In this document: positions 7,766 to 16,634 of the stretch, in pieces
Layout of the letters: each line of letters begins with the position of its first letter
Position numbering within the stretch: position 1 is the stretch's first letter
Source of the DNA: AG1 sp035559775
Lineage (GTDB): Archaea > Thermoproteota > Thermoprotei_A > Sulfolobales > AG1
Reading direction: 5' to 3'
DNA length: 64,000 nt
Assembly (NCBI GenBank): GCA_035559775.1
Contig: DATMAU010000013.1
Coordinates: 7,732 to 71,731 of the forward strand
Notes under the pieces: generated by a model
Database searches by the model: none
What the model was told of the DNA's origin: nothing
Seen by the model: only the letters and a program-made list of their open reading frames with translations
Made by a program: the position numbers and the translations under genes

Positions 7766-9139
7766 TCATAGCAACTTTGCCTCGTTTGTGTTGTTAAACC
7801 GAGCAATAGACTTTATCTTTGCAAGTATATCCGTAACCTCGCTAGAAGCTAGGGATTTATCCTCGAGAGCGAGGGCTAGTATCTTTCTAGCCAGCCTTCT
7901 ATAGTTTCTTGATAAAGCCTCATCAAGGATCTCTTTCGCAGTGATCACCCTCTCACCCCTGATCTCGTTGATCGTATCGGCTATTGCAGAGAAGGCTCTC
8001 TCGTCAAGGAGCCCGTGTTCTAGGGATTCAACAAGATCTCTGAAGATCCTCCCAATAGCTTTAACCCTCTCCCCCAGATCCTCGGGGACTAGCTTGGATA
8101 CCTCTTCACATAGATCCTCGGAGCATAGTATGGAGGCCGATTTAGCATCCCTAAGGTGCTTCACCATCATTGCGTCATAATAGTATTGCGAGGGGATCTC
8201 AAGTATAACGGGATCCCCCTTATCCGTTCTTAGCCATGCTATTAGAGATCTTGTTGTTATAGAGCCTTTGATCTCGCTGTATAGATCCTCTAGGGGTTTA
8301 GCGATCCTCTCAGCAGGGATGAGGCTCCACCCTATCCTCCCCCCAGCCTCAGCTCCTGTTACTAGGATCCCATCGCTCCTCCTAGCTGCTACTAGGTAGA
8401 GCTTATACTCACTAGGATCTGGTGCTATTGGGTATGGTGGAGATGTTATAGCCGGCTCTGGTCCTAGCAATACGAATATGAATGACCACCCCTCCAGACC
8501 CTCTAGCCTTGCATAGAGATTCTCTCCAGATGCTATCTCATCGGCTAGGGATACTATTGGGTTGCTTATCTCTCCATATTTATCTATGTTTAGAACGCCT
8601 CGCGAGAAATACATGTTGTGGAGCACATACTTGGTCGAGAAGACCCATCTCCTAAGGATCTTATCGTAGTAGGCGTTAACCTGCCACCCATCGATCCTCT
8701 CCGACACATAGTAAGGAACCATAGAGCCCGGTATATTTTCCGCAGCAACCGGGTAGTCGAGAGCCTTTGGTAAGGGGTTGCACATAACCTCCAGAGGCTC
8801 GTCTCCTCTGAACAGGATGATCGTGCCTGTAGCGTAGAGAGAGGCTGGGAAGGCTTTGAAAGCCCTCTTCTTGTTCCATGAGTATATGCAAACCCTATAC
8901 CCAGAACCTGTCTCTGAGCATCTCTTCTCAATAAACCTGGAGAAAACATCCGAGTACCTAGCCCTCAGAGCCTCAACCCTCTTAACAGGCGTTCCCAGGA
9001 GCTCGCCAGCCCTCCTAACCTGTGCCTCCTCCACACTCTGCCCGCTCTCAACGAGCCACATGAGCCTCTCGACAGCGAAGATAGGGTTCTCTATAGAGCC
9101 TCCAGGGATTCTAACACCCTCCCCCTCCACGGCTCTCAA
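7766..9139 (-). CDS. RNA-ligase-like nucleotidyltransferase-fold protein lacking the catalytic lysine
   Basis: A 457-residue protein. Residues 104-128 read TGTIILFRG then NPLPKALDY, and 147-170 read ERIDGWQVNAYYD then WVFSTKY. This arrangement resembles the front half of the ATP-dependent RNA ligase fold: an RG loop, the hydrophobic PKFFN-like segment, motif I (K-x-D-G) and the DG...Y...T+ motif IIIa. Here motif I is R148-I-D150-G151, so the lysine that would be adenylated is replaced by arginine (codon AGG). The C-terminal 100 residues are helical. It overlaps the end of the DUF354 gene by 29 bases, suggesting one transcript. If the fold is right it may bind rather than ligate RNA. Homology here is my reading of weak motifs. 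Confidence 0.45.
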   Translation of the reverse strand: MRAVEGEGVRIPGGSIENPIFAVERLMWLVESGQSVEEAQVRRAGELLGTPVKRVEALRARYSDVFSRFIEKRCSETGSGYRVCIYSWNKKRAFKAFPASLYATGTIILFRGDEPLEVMCNPLPKALDYPVAAENIPGSMVPYYVSERIDGWQVNAYYDKILRRWVFSTKYVLHNMYFSRGVLNIDKYGEISNPIVSLADEIASGENLYARLEGLEGWSFIFVLLGPEPAITSPPYPIAPDPSEYKLYLVAARRSDGILVTGAEAGGRIGWSLIPAERIAKPLEDLYSEIKGSITTRSLIAWLRTDKGDPVILEIPSQYYYDAMMVKHLRDAKSASILCSEDLCEEVSKLVPEDLGERVKAIGRIFRDLVESLEHGLLDERAFSAIADTINEIRGERVITAKEILDEALSRNYRRLARKILALALEDKSLASSEVTDILAKIKSIARFNNTNEAKLL

Positions 9140-10208
9140 CCCCTCTGAGGATCTCTAGCAGGGTTTTTTGAGGGGGCTCCATACCGGCTATGATCTCTTT
9201 AGCCTTGGCGGTGAATAGCTCTATACTGCTCCCAGCACTATCTATAATACCCATGATCTCCTCTATACTTGATGCCCTCTTTATAGGGAGGCCCACGGAT
9301 GAGAGACACCTATCTACTGAGAGCTCTAGTGGGAAGAGAGTTATCCCCGGAACCCCGTAGAGTGCTGCCTCTCTAGCGATAGTCCCTCCCCCTGTTATGA
9401 CTGCTAAGGCGTGCTTAGCTAGGGCTGGGCCTATGGCTTTCTCGGTAGGGGGTATTATTACCCTCTCCCTCTCTATATGGTTTCTAAGCCTCTCCTCCAT
9501 ATATGCCCTCTGATCCCCATATCTAGGTAGGATCACGGCCTTATACCCTCTCTTAACAAGATCCTCAGAGATCCTTACCCACAGATCCCACTTATCCCTC
9601 CATATGTAGTAAGAAGCCTTGGTCTCTTCAGGTCTTATAACAACGTATTCTCTTTCAGAAAGGCCTAGGGATCTTATGTGCCTCTGATCCTGGATCTCCT
9701 CTAGATAAAAGATCCAGCTGAGCTCGTCGACACCGCGATAGCTATAGAGCCTTGTGTGGGGTAATAGATACTGCTTCCACTCAGCACTATCTATACACCA
9801 GCTATGGACTAGGAAAGATGCCAAGGGCACTGTGAGCCTGTGGGCATGGATAGAGTGCGGTGTGTCGGATAGGATTGCTAGGGGTTTTCCCAATCCATAG
9901 ACTATCCTAGCCTCCACGGGGTTTGGGTAGGAGATCCCTGCTATAAGGTCGCTAACCCTGTCCGAGAGCATCTCTAAGAGAAGCCCCATCCTCGAAACCT
10001 CCTCCCTAAGCTTCTCATAGGCATCCCCGCCATAGCCTCCTACGAGCGGAACATCTGCCCCGAGGGCTCTCACAATCCCCTCTATAGCGTCATATCTCCT
10101 CCCTGTCACCAGGACATCGTATCCGTGGGGTTGGAGGAAGCGTTTGAGCGACAAGGCTATGAGTATCTGCTTAGATGTTAGGGCATCGAACCAAACGATC
10201 CTGCCCAT
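9111..10208 (-). CDS. DUF354 family protein, glycosyltransferase-like (GT-B fold)
   Basis: A 365-residue protein starting at the ATG at 10208, preceded by a GGTGG ribosome site. It opens MGRIVWFDALTSKQ, matches the DUF354 pattern of an N-terminal Rossmann strand followed by a long helix, and later has AVITGGGTIAREAALYGVPG (about residues 280-300), the glycine-rich segment seen in UDP-GlcNAc 2-epimerase and GT-B glycosyltransferases. The family's substrate is not established. A longer frame extends upstream to 10304 but runs through the divergent promoter, so I chose the inner start. It is divergent from the phosphomannomutase gene, consistent with a sugar or surface-glycan role, which is inference. 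Confidence 0.75.
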   Translation of the reverse strand: MGRIVWFDALTSKQILIALSLKRFLQPHGYDVLVTGRRYDAIEGIVRALGADVPLVGGYGGDAYEKLREEVSRMGLLLEMLSDRVSDLIAGISYPNPVEARIVYGLGKPLAILSDTPHSIHAHRLTVPLASFLVHSWCIDSAEWKQYLLPHTRLYSYRGVDELSWIFYLEEIQDQRHIRSLGLSEREYVVIRPEETKASYYIWRDKWDLWVRISEDLVKRGYKAVILPRYGDQRAYMEERLRNHIERERVIIPPTEKAIGPALAKHALAVITGGGTIAREAALYGVPGITLFPLELSVDRCLSSVGLPIKRASSIEEIMGIIDSAGSSIELFTAKAKEIIAGMEPPQKTLLEILRGVESRGGGGC

Positions 10209-10218
10209 CCACCAAACC

Positions 10219-10231
10219 CAATATATAACAC
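10219..10231. promoter_or_regulatory. Divergent promoter between DUF354 gene and phosphomannomutase
   Basis: The 49-base gap between the two start codons contains CAATATATAACAC, which reads as a TATA box on both strands. On the plus strand it is about 30 bases before the ATG at 10258, a normal archaeal spacing. On the minus strand it is only 17 bases before the ATG at 10208, closer than usual. Confidence 0.5.
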
Positions 10232-10257
10232 CCGTGGGAGATATTGTTTGGATGAAC

Positions 10258-11622
10258 ATGCCCAGGCTATTTGGGACAGACGGTGTTAGGGGTGTTTTTA
10301 ACAAGACACTAGATGTTGTTGAGGCAGCCAGGCTCTGTATGGCTATAGGAAGCTACTTCGCCCCCGGCTCCAGGATCCTTGTCGCATCGGACTATCGCGG
10401 TGGTACGGAAGCAATATTCCACGCAGGTGTCTCAGGCCTTATAAGCTCTGGGGTTAAGGTCTACGATGCTGGGAAGATCCCTACACCCGCTCTCCAGCTT
10501 GCTGTGAGAGAGCTGGGCTTCGATGGCGGTGTCATGTTCACAGCAAGCCATAATCCTCCTGAGTATGTTGGCTTAAAGCTAGTAGGACCCGATGGTGTTG
10601 AGGTTAGCGATAGTGTTGAGGAGGAGGTCGAGGCCCTGTATTTCGAGTCGAGGTTTAGAAGGGCTAGCTATGCTGAGGCTTGGCATGGTGTTAGGAGGCT
10701 TGAGGGCGCTCTTGACCTCTATATATCGAGGATCGTTTCCCTCGTGGATAGGGATAAGATAGCCTCGAAGGGGTATAAGGTTGTGATCGATCCTGCTAAT
10801 AGTGTGACGACCCATACATCTCCAGAGATTATGAGGAGGCTTGGGGTGAAGGTTATCACCATAAATGCTGACCCCTCGCCACAGCCCTCGAGGCATTATG
10901 AGCCTACCCCGGATAGCCTGGGAGATCTTTCAAGGGTTGTGAGAGCGTTGGGGGCAGATCTTGGTGTTGGGCATGATAGTGATGGTGATAGGGCTATCTT
11001 TGTATCAGAGGATGGCGAGATCCACTGGGGAGATAGGAGTGCTTTTATAATAGCCAAGCACCTCGCGGAGAGTGGGAGGTCGAAGAGGCCTAGAAGGATC
11101 GTTACTGCTGTATCAACCTCAGAGTTTGTGGCGAGAGCCTTTAAGTCGAGGGGTTTTGAGGTTGAATACACAGCTGTTGGTATAAAGAGGCTCTTCGAGG
11201 GTATAAGGAGATCTGGGGCTATGTGTGCCTTCGAGGAGAACGGGGGTTTCGTGTATCCAGAGCACTTATCAGTGAGGGATGGTGGTGCTAAATCCGCCCT
11301 CTTCCTCGAGGCTATGGCTTATTCCGGTGAGAGGGCTTCCCAGCTCTTCTCCCAAATACCCAGGGTCTATATAGTTAAGACCAAGATCCCGATGGATAGG
11401 GATAAGGCTCTCAAGGCTGTCGAGGCTGTTAGGGAGGTGTATAGGGGTAGTGATACCATAAATATAGATGGTGTTAGGGTTAACCTCAAGACAGGCTGGT
11501 TCCTCGTAAGGCCCTCTGGTACGGAGCCTGTGGTGAGGATCATGCTGGAGGCTGTTAGCAGGGATGAGGGTGATAGGATCCTTAGCGAGCTTCTCTCAGT
11601 GATAAGAGGTGTTGTTGGGTGA
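10258..11622 (+). CDS. Phosphomannomutase/phosphoglucosamine mutase family enzyme
   Basis: A 454-residue alpha-D-phosphohexomutase. It opens MPRLFGTDGVRGVFN. The phosphoserine loop TASHNP places the catalytic serine at residue 97. The metal loop is DSDGDR, the sugar-binding loop is EENGG, and the phosphate-binding loop near the C-terminus is RPSGTEP. All four domains are present and the length is typical. It interconverts hexose 6-phosphates and 1-phosphates for nucleotide-sugar synthesis in the cytoplasm. The motif set does not decide between mannose, glucose and glucosamine substrates; the FGTDGVRG opening resembles GlmM-type enzymes. An ATG two codons earlier (10252) is also possible. The next gene overlaps its stop. 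Confidence 0.93.
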   Translation: MPRLFGTDGVRGVFNKTLDVVEAARLCMAIGSYFAPGSRILVASDYRGGTEAIFHAGVSGLISSGVKVYDAGKIPTPALQLAVRELGFDGGVMFTASHNPPEYVGLKLVGPDGVEVSDSVEEEVEALYFESRFRRASYAEAWHGVRRLEGALDLYISRIVSLVDRDKIASKGYKVVIDPANSVTTHTSPEIMRRLGVKVITINADPSPQPSRHYEPTPDSLGDLSRVVRALGADLGVGHDSDGDRAIFVSEDGEIHWGDRSAFIIAKHLAESGRSKRPRRIVTAVSTSEFVARAFKSRGFEVEYTAVGIKRLFEGIRRSGAMCAFEENGGFVYPEHLSVRDGGAKSALFLEAMAYSGERASQLFSQIPRVYIVKTKIPMDRDKALKAVEAVREVYRGSDTINIDGVRVNLKTGWFLVRPSGTEPVVRIMLEAVSRDEGDRILSELLSVIRGVVG

Positions 11623-12008
11623 AATACAGGCTTGTGGATCTACTAGCATGCCCTATGTGTAAAAACTTCCCCCTAGAGTTGATAGTTATTGAGGAGAAGA
11701 AGCACCCGAGGAGGGAGCTGGGTAGGAGTAAGCCTTTATGCGAGCTATGGTGTAGCTATCTCAAAAAAGATCTCTCGAAGGAGAAGGTGGAGACACCGTG
11801 CGAGGAGTGCGTATCTATAGAGATAGCCACAGCAGTGATCTATTGTAGGAAGTGTGGGAGATGGTACCCCGTGATCGATGAGATCCCGAGAATGCTTCCC
11901 GACATGTATAGGAACGAGGGGGAGGATAGAGAGTTCCTTAAAAAATATAGAGACAAGATCCCCGAGGAGATCCTTAGAAGTGGTAAGCCTTTTAATCTCC
12001 AGCAATAG
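11619..12008 (+). CDS. Trm112-like zinc-ribbon protein
   Basis: A 129-residue protein whose GTG start overlaps the mutase stop (GTGA). It begins KYRLVDLLACPMCKNFPLEL and later has CRKCGRWYPVIDEIPRMLPD. This is the Trm112/UPF0434 architecture: a central helical insertion between the two halves of a zinc-binding domain, ending in the IPRMLP strand. Relatives are small activators that stabilise several SAM-dependent methyltransferases acting on tRNA, rRNA and release factor. Its length agrees with archaeal and eukaryotic Trm112 rather than the short bacterial form. Which methyltransferase it serves cannot be told here. Confidence 0.75.
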   Translation: MKYRLVDLLACPMCKNFPLELIVIEEKKHPRRELGRSKPLCELWCSYLKKDLSKEKVETPCEECVSIEIATAVIYCRKCGRWYPVIDEIPRMLPDMYRNEGEDREFLKKYRDKIPEEILRSGKPFNLQQ

Positions 12009-12034
12009 TCTGGTCTAGATTATAGAACCGGTGG

Positions 12035-13195
12035 TTGGTAAATAAGCCCTCACAGGATATATTTCGGTGTATATTGGTGGAAAGCGGGCTTAGGATAAAG
12101 ATCCTTGAGGAGAAGCTATCAAGAGTCTCAGCACTAGTTGAAGAGCTCTCTCTAAAAGGGCTTCTGATTGCGAGCGAGTCTATGAACAAGTGGTTCTTGG
12201 GAAAAGGGGTCTCAGCGATCACTATTATCAGCGATAAGAGGGCTAGGGTCTATGTGCCTGTGCTCGAATACACAAGGATCAGGGATCATGTATCCGGGGC
12301 TAAGGATATAGAGGTTATAGCTTACCAGAGATACCCAGTAGAGCCTCCGGAGGATATGCCCCTCATAAGGGGAGGTGTTGAAGATGTTATTAAGAAGGAG
12401 CTGAGCGTTAAAGGAGCCTTTGGGTGTGACTACTCATATCTGGGCAAAAGGCTCCTCGAGATCCTCTCTGGCAAGTGCGTGGATCTCTCAGAAGATCTCT
12501 CAAGGATCAGGGCTTTGAAGACAAAGAGCGAGATCGAAGCTATATCGAGATCCGCCGAGATAGCGTCGAAAGCATTCACAGAGGTTGCTGGGAGTGTTAG
12601 GGAGGGTATGAGTGAGAGGGAGCTGGCTGGGATGCTTGATAGAGCGTTAAGACTACATGGCTCTGATGGGTATGCGTTCCCAACTATAGTGGCTTCAGGT
12701 CCGAACGCCTCCTATCCACATGCGGAGCCGGGTGATAGAAGGATCTCGTCAAGAGATGTTGTGGTCATAGATATGGGTGCTGTGTACTCTGGATACGTGT
12801 CTGACATGACAAGGATGCTTGTGGGGAGCAGTGTGGGTTCGGAAGAGCTGAGAGCCTTGGAAGCTGTTGAGGAAGCCCTCAACACCGCTATAGAGAAGAT
12901 AAGCCCTGGGGTCAAGGCCTCAGAGGTCGATGGGGTAGCGAGAAGCGTTCTTGAGAAGAAAGGCTATGGGAAATACTTTATACACGCGCTCGGGCATGGT
13001 GTTGGTGTTGAGGTTCACGAACCACCTCTTCTAGCAAGGTCTTCCAACGACGAGCTTAGAGAGGGATATGTGGTAACAATAGAGCCCGGAGTATATATAC
13101 CGGGGAGGTTTGGCATCAGGCTTGAGGAGCTGTTAGTCGTGACAAGCAAGGGAGCCGAGATCTTGACAAAGCCTTCCAGGATTGTTAGGTATTAG
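12035..13195 (+). CDS. M24 family metallopeptidase (Xaa-Pro aminopeptidase/prolidase-like)
   Basis: About 386 residues with an N-terminal creatinase-type domain and a C-terminal pita-bread catalytic domain. The five dinuclear metal ligands are visible: D246 in VIDMGAVY, D257 in SDMTRML, H321 in LGHGVGVEVHE, E350 in IEPGVYIP and E364 in RLEELLVV. It would remove N-terminal residues before proline or split X-Pro dipeptides in the cytoplasm. The start is uncertain: TTG at 12035 is the longest, while TTG/GTG at 12074-12077 would fit conservation better (the fold starts near RIKILEEKL). It stands alone downstream of the Trm112-like gene. Confidence 0.87.
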   Translation: MVNKPSQDIFRCILVESGLRIKILEEKLSRVSALVEELSLKGLLIASESMNKWFLGKGVSAITIISDKRARVYVPVLEYTRIRDHVSGAKDIEVIAYQRYPVEPPEDMPLIRGGVEDVIKKELSVKGAFGCDYSYLGKRLLEILSGKCVDLSEDLSRIRALKTKSEIEAISRSAEIASKAFTEVAGSVREGMSERELAGMLDRALRLHGSDGYAFPTIVASGPNASYPHAEPGDRRISSRDVVVIDMGAVYSGYVSDMTRMLVGSSVGSEELRALEAVEEALNTAIEKISPGVKASEVDGVARSVLEKKGYGKYFIHALGHGVGVEVHEPPLLARSSNDELREGYVVTIEPGVYIPGRFGIRLEELLVVTSKGAEILTKPSRIVRY

Positions 13196-13314
13196 TAAAA
13201 ACGGTATAGAGGGTTCTTCTCAGCACAGCTATAGGATTTATCTTTACGATATGGGGCTAATAATTCTGACAAGCCTGCAAAGGGGGTTTTTTAATACTCT
13301 TAAGAGAGATTTTA

Positions 13315-15034
13315 ATGGTGTCTACTTGAGGGGTATCTCTGCAATAAAGTCTCGATCTATATAGCATTGCTTATAATAGGGCTAGTAGTTGGGTATATAT
13401 TGGCAGGGACAGCTGCACCGGCAAAAATGGTAACTATAACAGTAACGGTGCCGCAACAGGCAACGGTGCAGACAATCACCATGGCTACGACTACTACTGT
13501 AAGGGTGACTGTGACGCAGCCGGCTACAGCGATGCCTAGGGAGATACCTATAGGGGCTCTGCTAGCTCTGAGCGGTGCGTTTTCCGCTGAGGGTGCGATA
13601 ACAAAGGTTGCTGCTGAGATGGCTATAGAGGATCTCAATAACTATGTTAGATCTCTCGGCCTGCCAATAACATTCAGGCTCCTTATAGAGGATAGCGCCA
13701 CAGACCCGACAGTCGCTCTAGCAAAGACCCAGGCCCTCTATGCTAGGGGCGTTAGGGCTATTGTGGGCTTTGCATCAAGCCCTGAGGTTAGGGCTGTGAA
13801 GAGCTATATTGATGGTAATAAGATTGTTATCTGCAGCTATGGCTCTGTAGCCTCTGATCTAGCTTTGCCCGACTACGCCTTCAGGCTAGTCCCGCCAGAT
13901 ATATATGGTGGATATGGTGGTAAAGCTCTCTCAAGGGGTTCGGGCTTCATAGCAGTTGATACTGCTTGATATCAACCGCTCTTCCCTTGGCTTCATAGGC
14001 CTCAGGGCCCCTTTCATTGGAGCCCTTATCCTTAGCCTCCACCCGTTCGGGGTGACCCCAGCCCACAGCTCCCCTTCATAGTTCGCCTCTGGTTCACTGC
14101 TGTGGGGAAACCCCCACATCCTGGGCTTTTTTATTTAACCCGCCCCTCGGGTCTTTATCCCCACCCTCATTGTTGGGCGGGCATCCCATAGAATAACAGG
14201 GCTTATATAATGTTCCATTATTGCAGAACTACAGGTTTAATATCAGTCCTTATAAACCATCATGAAACTCGAAGCAGCTGGCTACGGCTTATGTATGATT
14301 ATGGGGCTAGGTATATCTATATAATGTATGTAAACGATGCATGGGGTAGTGGTTTTGCGAGATACGTAGAGTCTAGGTTTAAGGAGATAGGGGGGTCTGT
14401 GATCTCAAAGATCGGGTATGATCCGGATAAGGTGGACTTCTCAGCAGAGCTTACAGCAGCTGTATCAAGTATTAGAGATGCTATAGCTAAATATGGTGCT
14501 GATAAGGTTGCTATGCTGTTAATAAGCCGTGAGGAGGCTGCAACGATAGCCTCCCAAGCCGAGGGTTACCCAGAGCTTATGAGTATAACGTGGTTTGGAA
14601 CAGATGGGACGGCTCTTAACAAAAAGATCCTAGAGGTTGCTGGAAGACAGCTAGCAAAGGTGAAACTAATATCACATATCTTCGCACCAACAGAGAGTCC
14701 TAAGTATATTGAATTTGCTGAGAGGTTTAGGGCGAGGGTGGGAGAGGATCCTGGTACGTGGCCCGCCCTTGTATATGACTGCACGGTACTCATAGGATTA
14801 GCTATAATAGAGACTGGCAAGTACGATGGTGAGGCTATAAGGAACGCTCTACCACTAATCGCGCAGAGGCATTTCGGAGTATCTGGGTGGACACTGCTAG
14901 ACGAGAACGGGGATAGGGCTGGTGGTAGCTATGATGCATGGGCTGTGGTTATGAAGGATGGTAAGCCCTCTTGGGAGAGGGTCGCTGTGATCGATGTTGC
15001 TACTGACACTGTATCTTGGGTCAAGAGGGTATGA
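13315..15034 (+). pseudogene. Branched-chain amino-acid-type ABC binding protein, interrupted by an inserted element
   Basis: Two parts of one LivJ-like periplasmic binding protein are separated by about 350 bases. The first part (to about 13936) has the hydrophobic N-terminus ALLIIGLVVGYILAG, a linker, and PIGALLALSGAFSAEG, ending at IYGGYGGKALSR. The second resumes at LMYDYGARYIYIMYVNDAWG (about 14287) and ends normally at 15034. The insert is a family A element. The 5' end is also damaged: an ATG at 13315 reads MVST then stops, RGISAIK lies in another frame, and the main frame has no start before a TTG at 13367. The protein would have fed a LivHMGF importer; orphan LivH/LivM genes exist at 57-59 kb. 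Confidence 0.85.
13935..14287 (-). mobile_element. Family A element (non-autonomous IS200/IS605-like), copy inside a gene
   Basis: This block is present in near-identical form at 27401-27749 and, inverted, at 46075-46432. On the element's own strand it starts CCGTAGCCAGCTG, has a TATA-like TTATATAAGCCC soon after, then about 200 bases with GTGGGGGTTTCCCCAC, and ends in a perfect or near-perfect 12-bp hairpin (here 13952-13979) followed by TATGAAGCCCGAACC. No transposase is encoded. The terminal hairpins and subterminal layout suggest an internally deleted IS605-type element, possibly keeping the tnpB 3' end. The host gene resumes exactly on its far side, so the junctions are known to within a few bases. 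Confidence 0.75.
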
Positions 15035-15117
15035 CTCAGTCCTATCAGCAATGCCTAGAGGATCAGCTTTTTCACACTATATTCATATGTAGTCCGAGCC
15101 GCATGGATCTCTATAAG

Positions 15118-15165
15118 GATATATAAGTAAGGATAAAAGGTGCTGTGGGTAATATAACTAGGTGG
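15118..15165 (+). promoter_or_regulatory. Promoter and ribosome site of rtcB
   Basis: GGATATATAAGTAA at 15118-15131 is a TATA box with start of transcription expected near 15150. GGTGG at 15161-15165 lies 5 bases before the GTG at 15171, which is why that GTG is preferred over the one at 15162. Confidence 0.55.
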
Positions 15166-15170
15166 ATGTC

Positions 15171-16619
15171 GTGTCGATAAGGATCGAGAGAGGCCCGGAC
15201 GAGTATACATGGATCATACCTAAGGGTGCTAGGCCCGGTATGAGGACAGATGTTATCGTGTTTGGCGACGAGTTTCTTATAAAGAAGATGAGGGAGGATA
15301 TGACCCTAGTACAGGGTGCTAATGTAGCGACACTCCCCGGTGTTGTTGGTAAGGTATATGTAATGCCTGACGGGCATCAAGGCTATGGTTTCCCCATAGG
15401 CGGTGTTGCTGCCTTCGATGTCGATGAGGGCGTGATAAGCCCTGGCGGGGTTGGGTATGATATCAACTGCGGTGTTAGGCTTATAAGGACAAACCTTATG
15501 GAGAAGGATGTCAGGCCAAAGCTTAAGGAGCTTGTAGATACTCTTTTCGAGAACATCCCCAGCGGTGTCGGTGCTGAGGGTAAGATCAGGGTGTCTGTGC
15601 AGGATATAAACAACATCCTCGGCATGGGTGTTGACTGGGCTATACAGAAGGGCTATGGATGGGCTGACGATAAATACCATATAGAGTCGAGGGGCTTTAT
15701 AGACTGGGCTAATCCTGACAAGGTCTCTAAAACGGCTAAGGATAGGGGTAAGGAGCAGCTAGGAACACTCGGTGCTGGGAACCACTTCCTCGAGGTACAG
15801 GTTGTCGACAAGATCTTCGACCCGTCTATAGCTAAGAAGCTCGGGATATCTAGCGAGGGCCAGGTTGTTGTGATGGCCCACTGCGGATCTAGAGGGCTTG
15901 GGCACCAGGTTGCGAGCGACTATCTAATGATCATGGAGAGGGCTATGAAGAAATACGGTGTCAACCCACCTGACAGGGAGCTCGCATCAGTACCATTCAA
16001 TACCAAGGAGGCTCAGGACTACTTCCAGGCTATGGGGGCTGCGGCTAACTTTGCCTTCACTAACAGGCAACTCATAACCCACTGGGTTAGGGAGAGCTTT
16101 AGGCAGGTATTCCACGTCGATCCAGACAAGCTGGATCTAAGCATAATCTATGACGTAGCCCACAACATAGCAAAGATAGAGGAGTACGAGATAGACGGGA
16201 AGAGGAGAAAAGTTGTGGTTCACAGGAAAGGAGCTACCAGGGCATTCCCACCAGGGCATCCAGAGATACCTAAGGAGCACCAGGAGACCGGACAGGTGGT
16301 TCTAATACCAGGTAGCATGGGTTCGGGGAGCTTCGTCATGGTAGGGATACCTGAGAGCATAAGGACATTCTACTCAGCACCACACGGTGCTGGGAGGTGG
16401 ATGAGCAGGGCTGGGGCTGTTAGGAGCTATCCAGCAAGCCAGGTTATAAACGAGCTGAGCAAGAGAGGAATATATGTGAGGGCTGTGGATGCGAGGATAG
16501 TCTCGGAAGAGGCTCCCGGGGCCTATAAGGATGTCGATAAAGTAGCCCTTGTAGCTGATAGGGTTAAGATAGCGAAGCTCGTTGCAAGGCTCAGACCTAT
16601 AGGTGTTGCCAAAGGCTAG
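15171..16619 (+). CDS. rtcB: tRNA-splicing ligase RtcB
   Basis: A 482-residue protein with every RtcB hallmark: GYDINCG with the metal-binding cysteine at residue 100, GAGNHFLEVQ, HCGSRGLGHQV, AHNIAKIEEY, PGSMGSGSFVMVG, and HGAGR, whose histidine is the guanylylated residue. RtcB joins 2',3'-cyclic-phosphate and 5'-OH RNA ends using GTP and Mn2+, sealing tRNA exons after intron removal, including halves of split tRNAs. It stands alone with its own promoter and no archease gene is adjacent. No intein is present, unlike some archaeal RtcBs. The window also holds a candidate tRNA half (31951-31989) that would be a natural substrate. Confidence 0.97.
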   Translation: MSIRIERGPDEYTWIIPKGARPGMRTDVIVFGDEFLIKKMREDMTLVQGANVATLPGVVGKVYVMPDGHQGYGFPIGGVAAFDVDEGVISPGGVGYDINCGVRLIRTNLMEKDVRPKLKELVDTLFENIPSGVGAEGKIRVSVQDINNILGMGVDWAIQKGYGWADDKYHIESRGFIDWANPDKVSKTAKDRGKEQLGTLGAGNHFLEVQVVDKIFDPSIAKKLGISSEGQVVVMAHCGSRGLGHQVASDYLMIMERAMKKYGVNPPDRELASVPFNTKEAQDYFQAMGAAANFAFTNRQLITHWVRESFRQVFHVDPDKLDLSIIYDVAHNIAKIEEYEIDGKRRKVVVHRKGATRAFPPGHPEIPKEHQETGQVVLIPGSMGSGSFVMVGIPESIRTFYSAPHGAGRWMSRAGAVRSYPASQVINELSKRGIYVRAVDARIVSEEAPGAYKDVDKVALVADRVKIAKLVARLRPIGVAKG

Positions 16620-16634
16620 TTTTCCCAGCAATGC

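Noticed and set aside
15306..15680. Antisense frame within rtcB
   Set aside because: RtcB is one of the most conserved proteins in the window and the antisense frame has no support.
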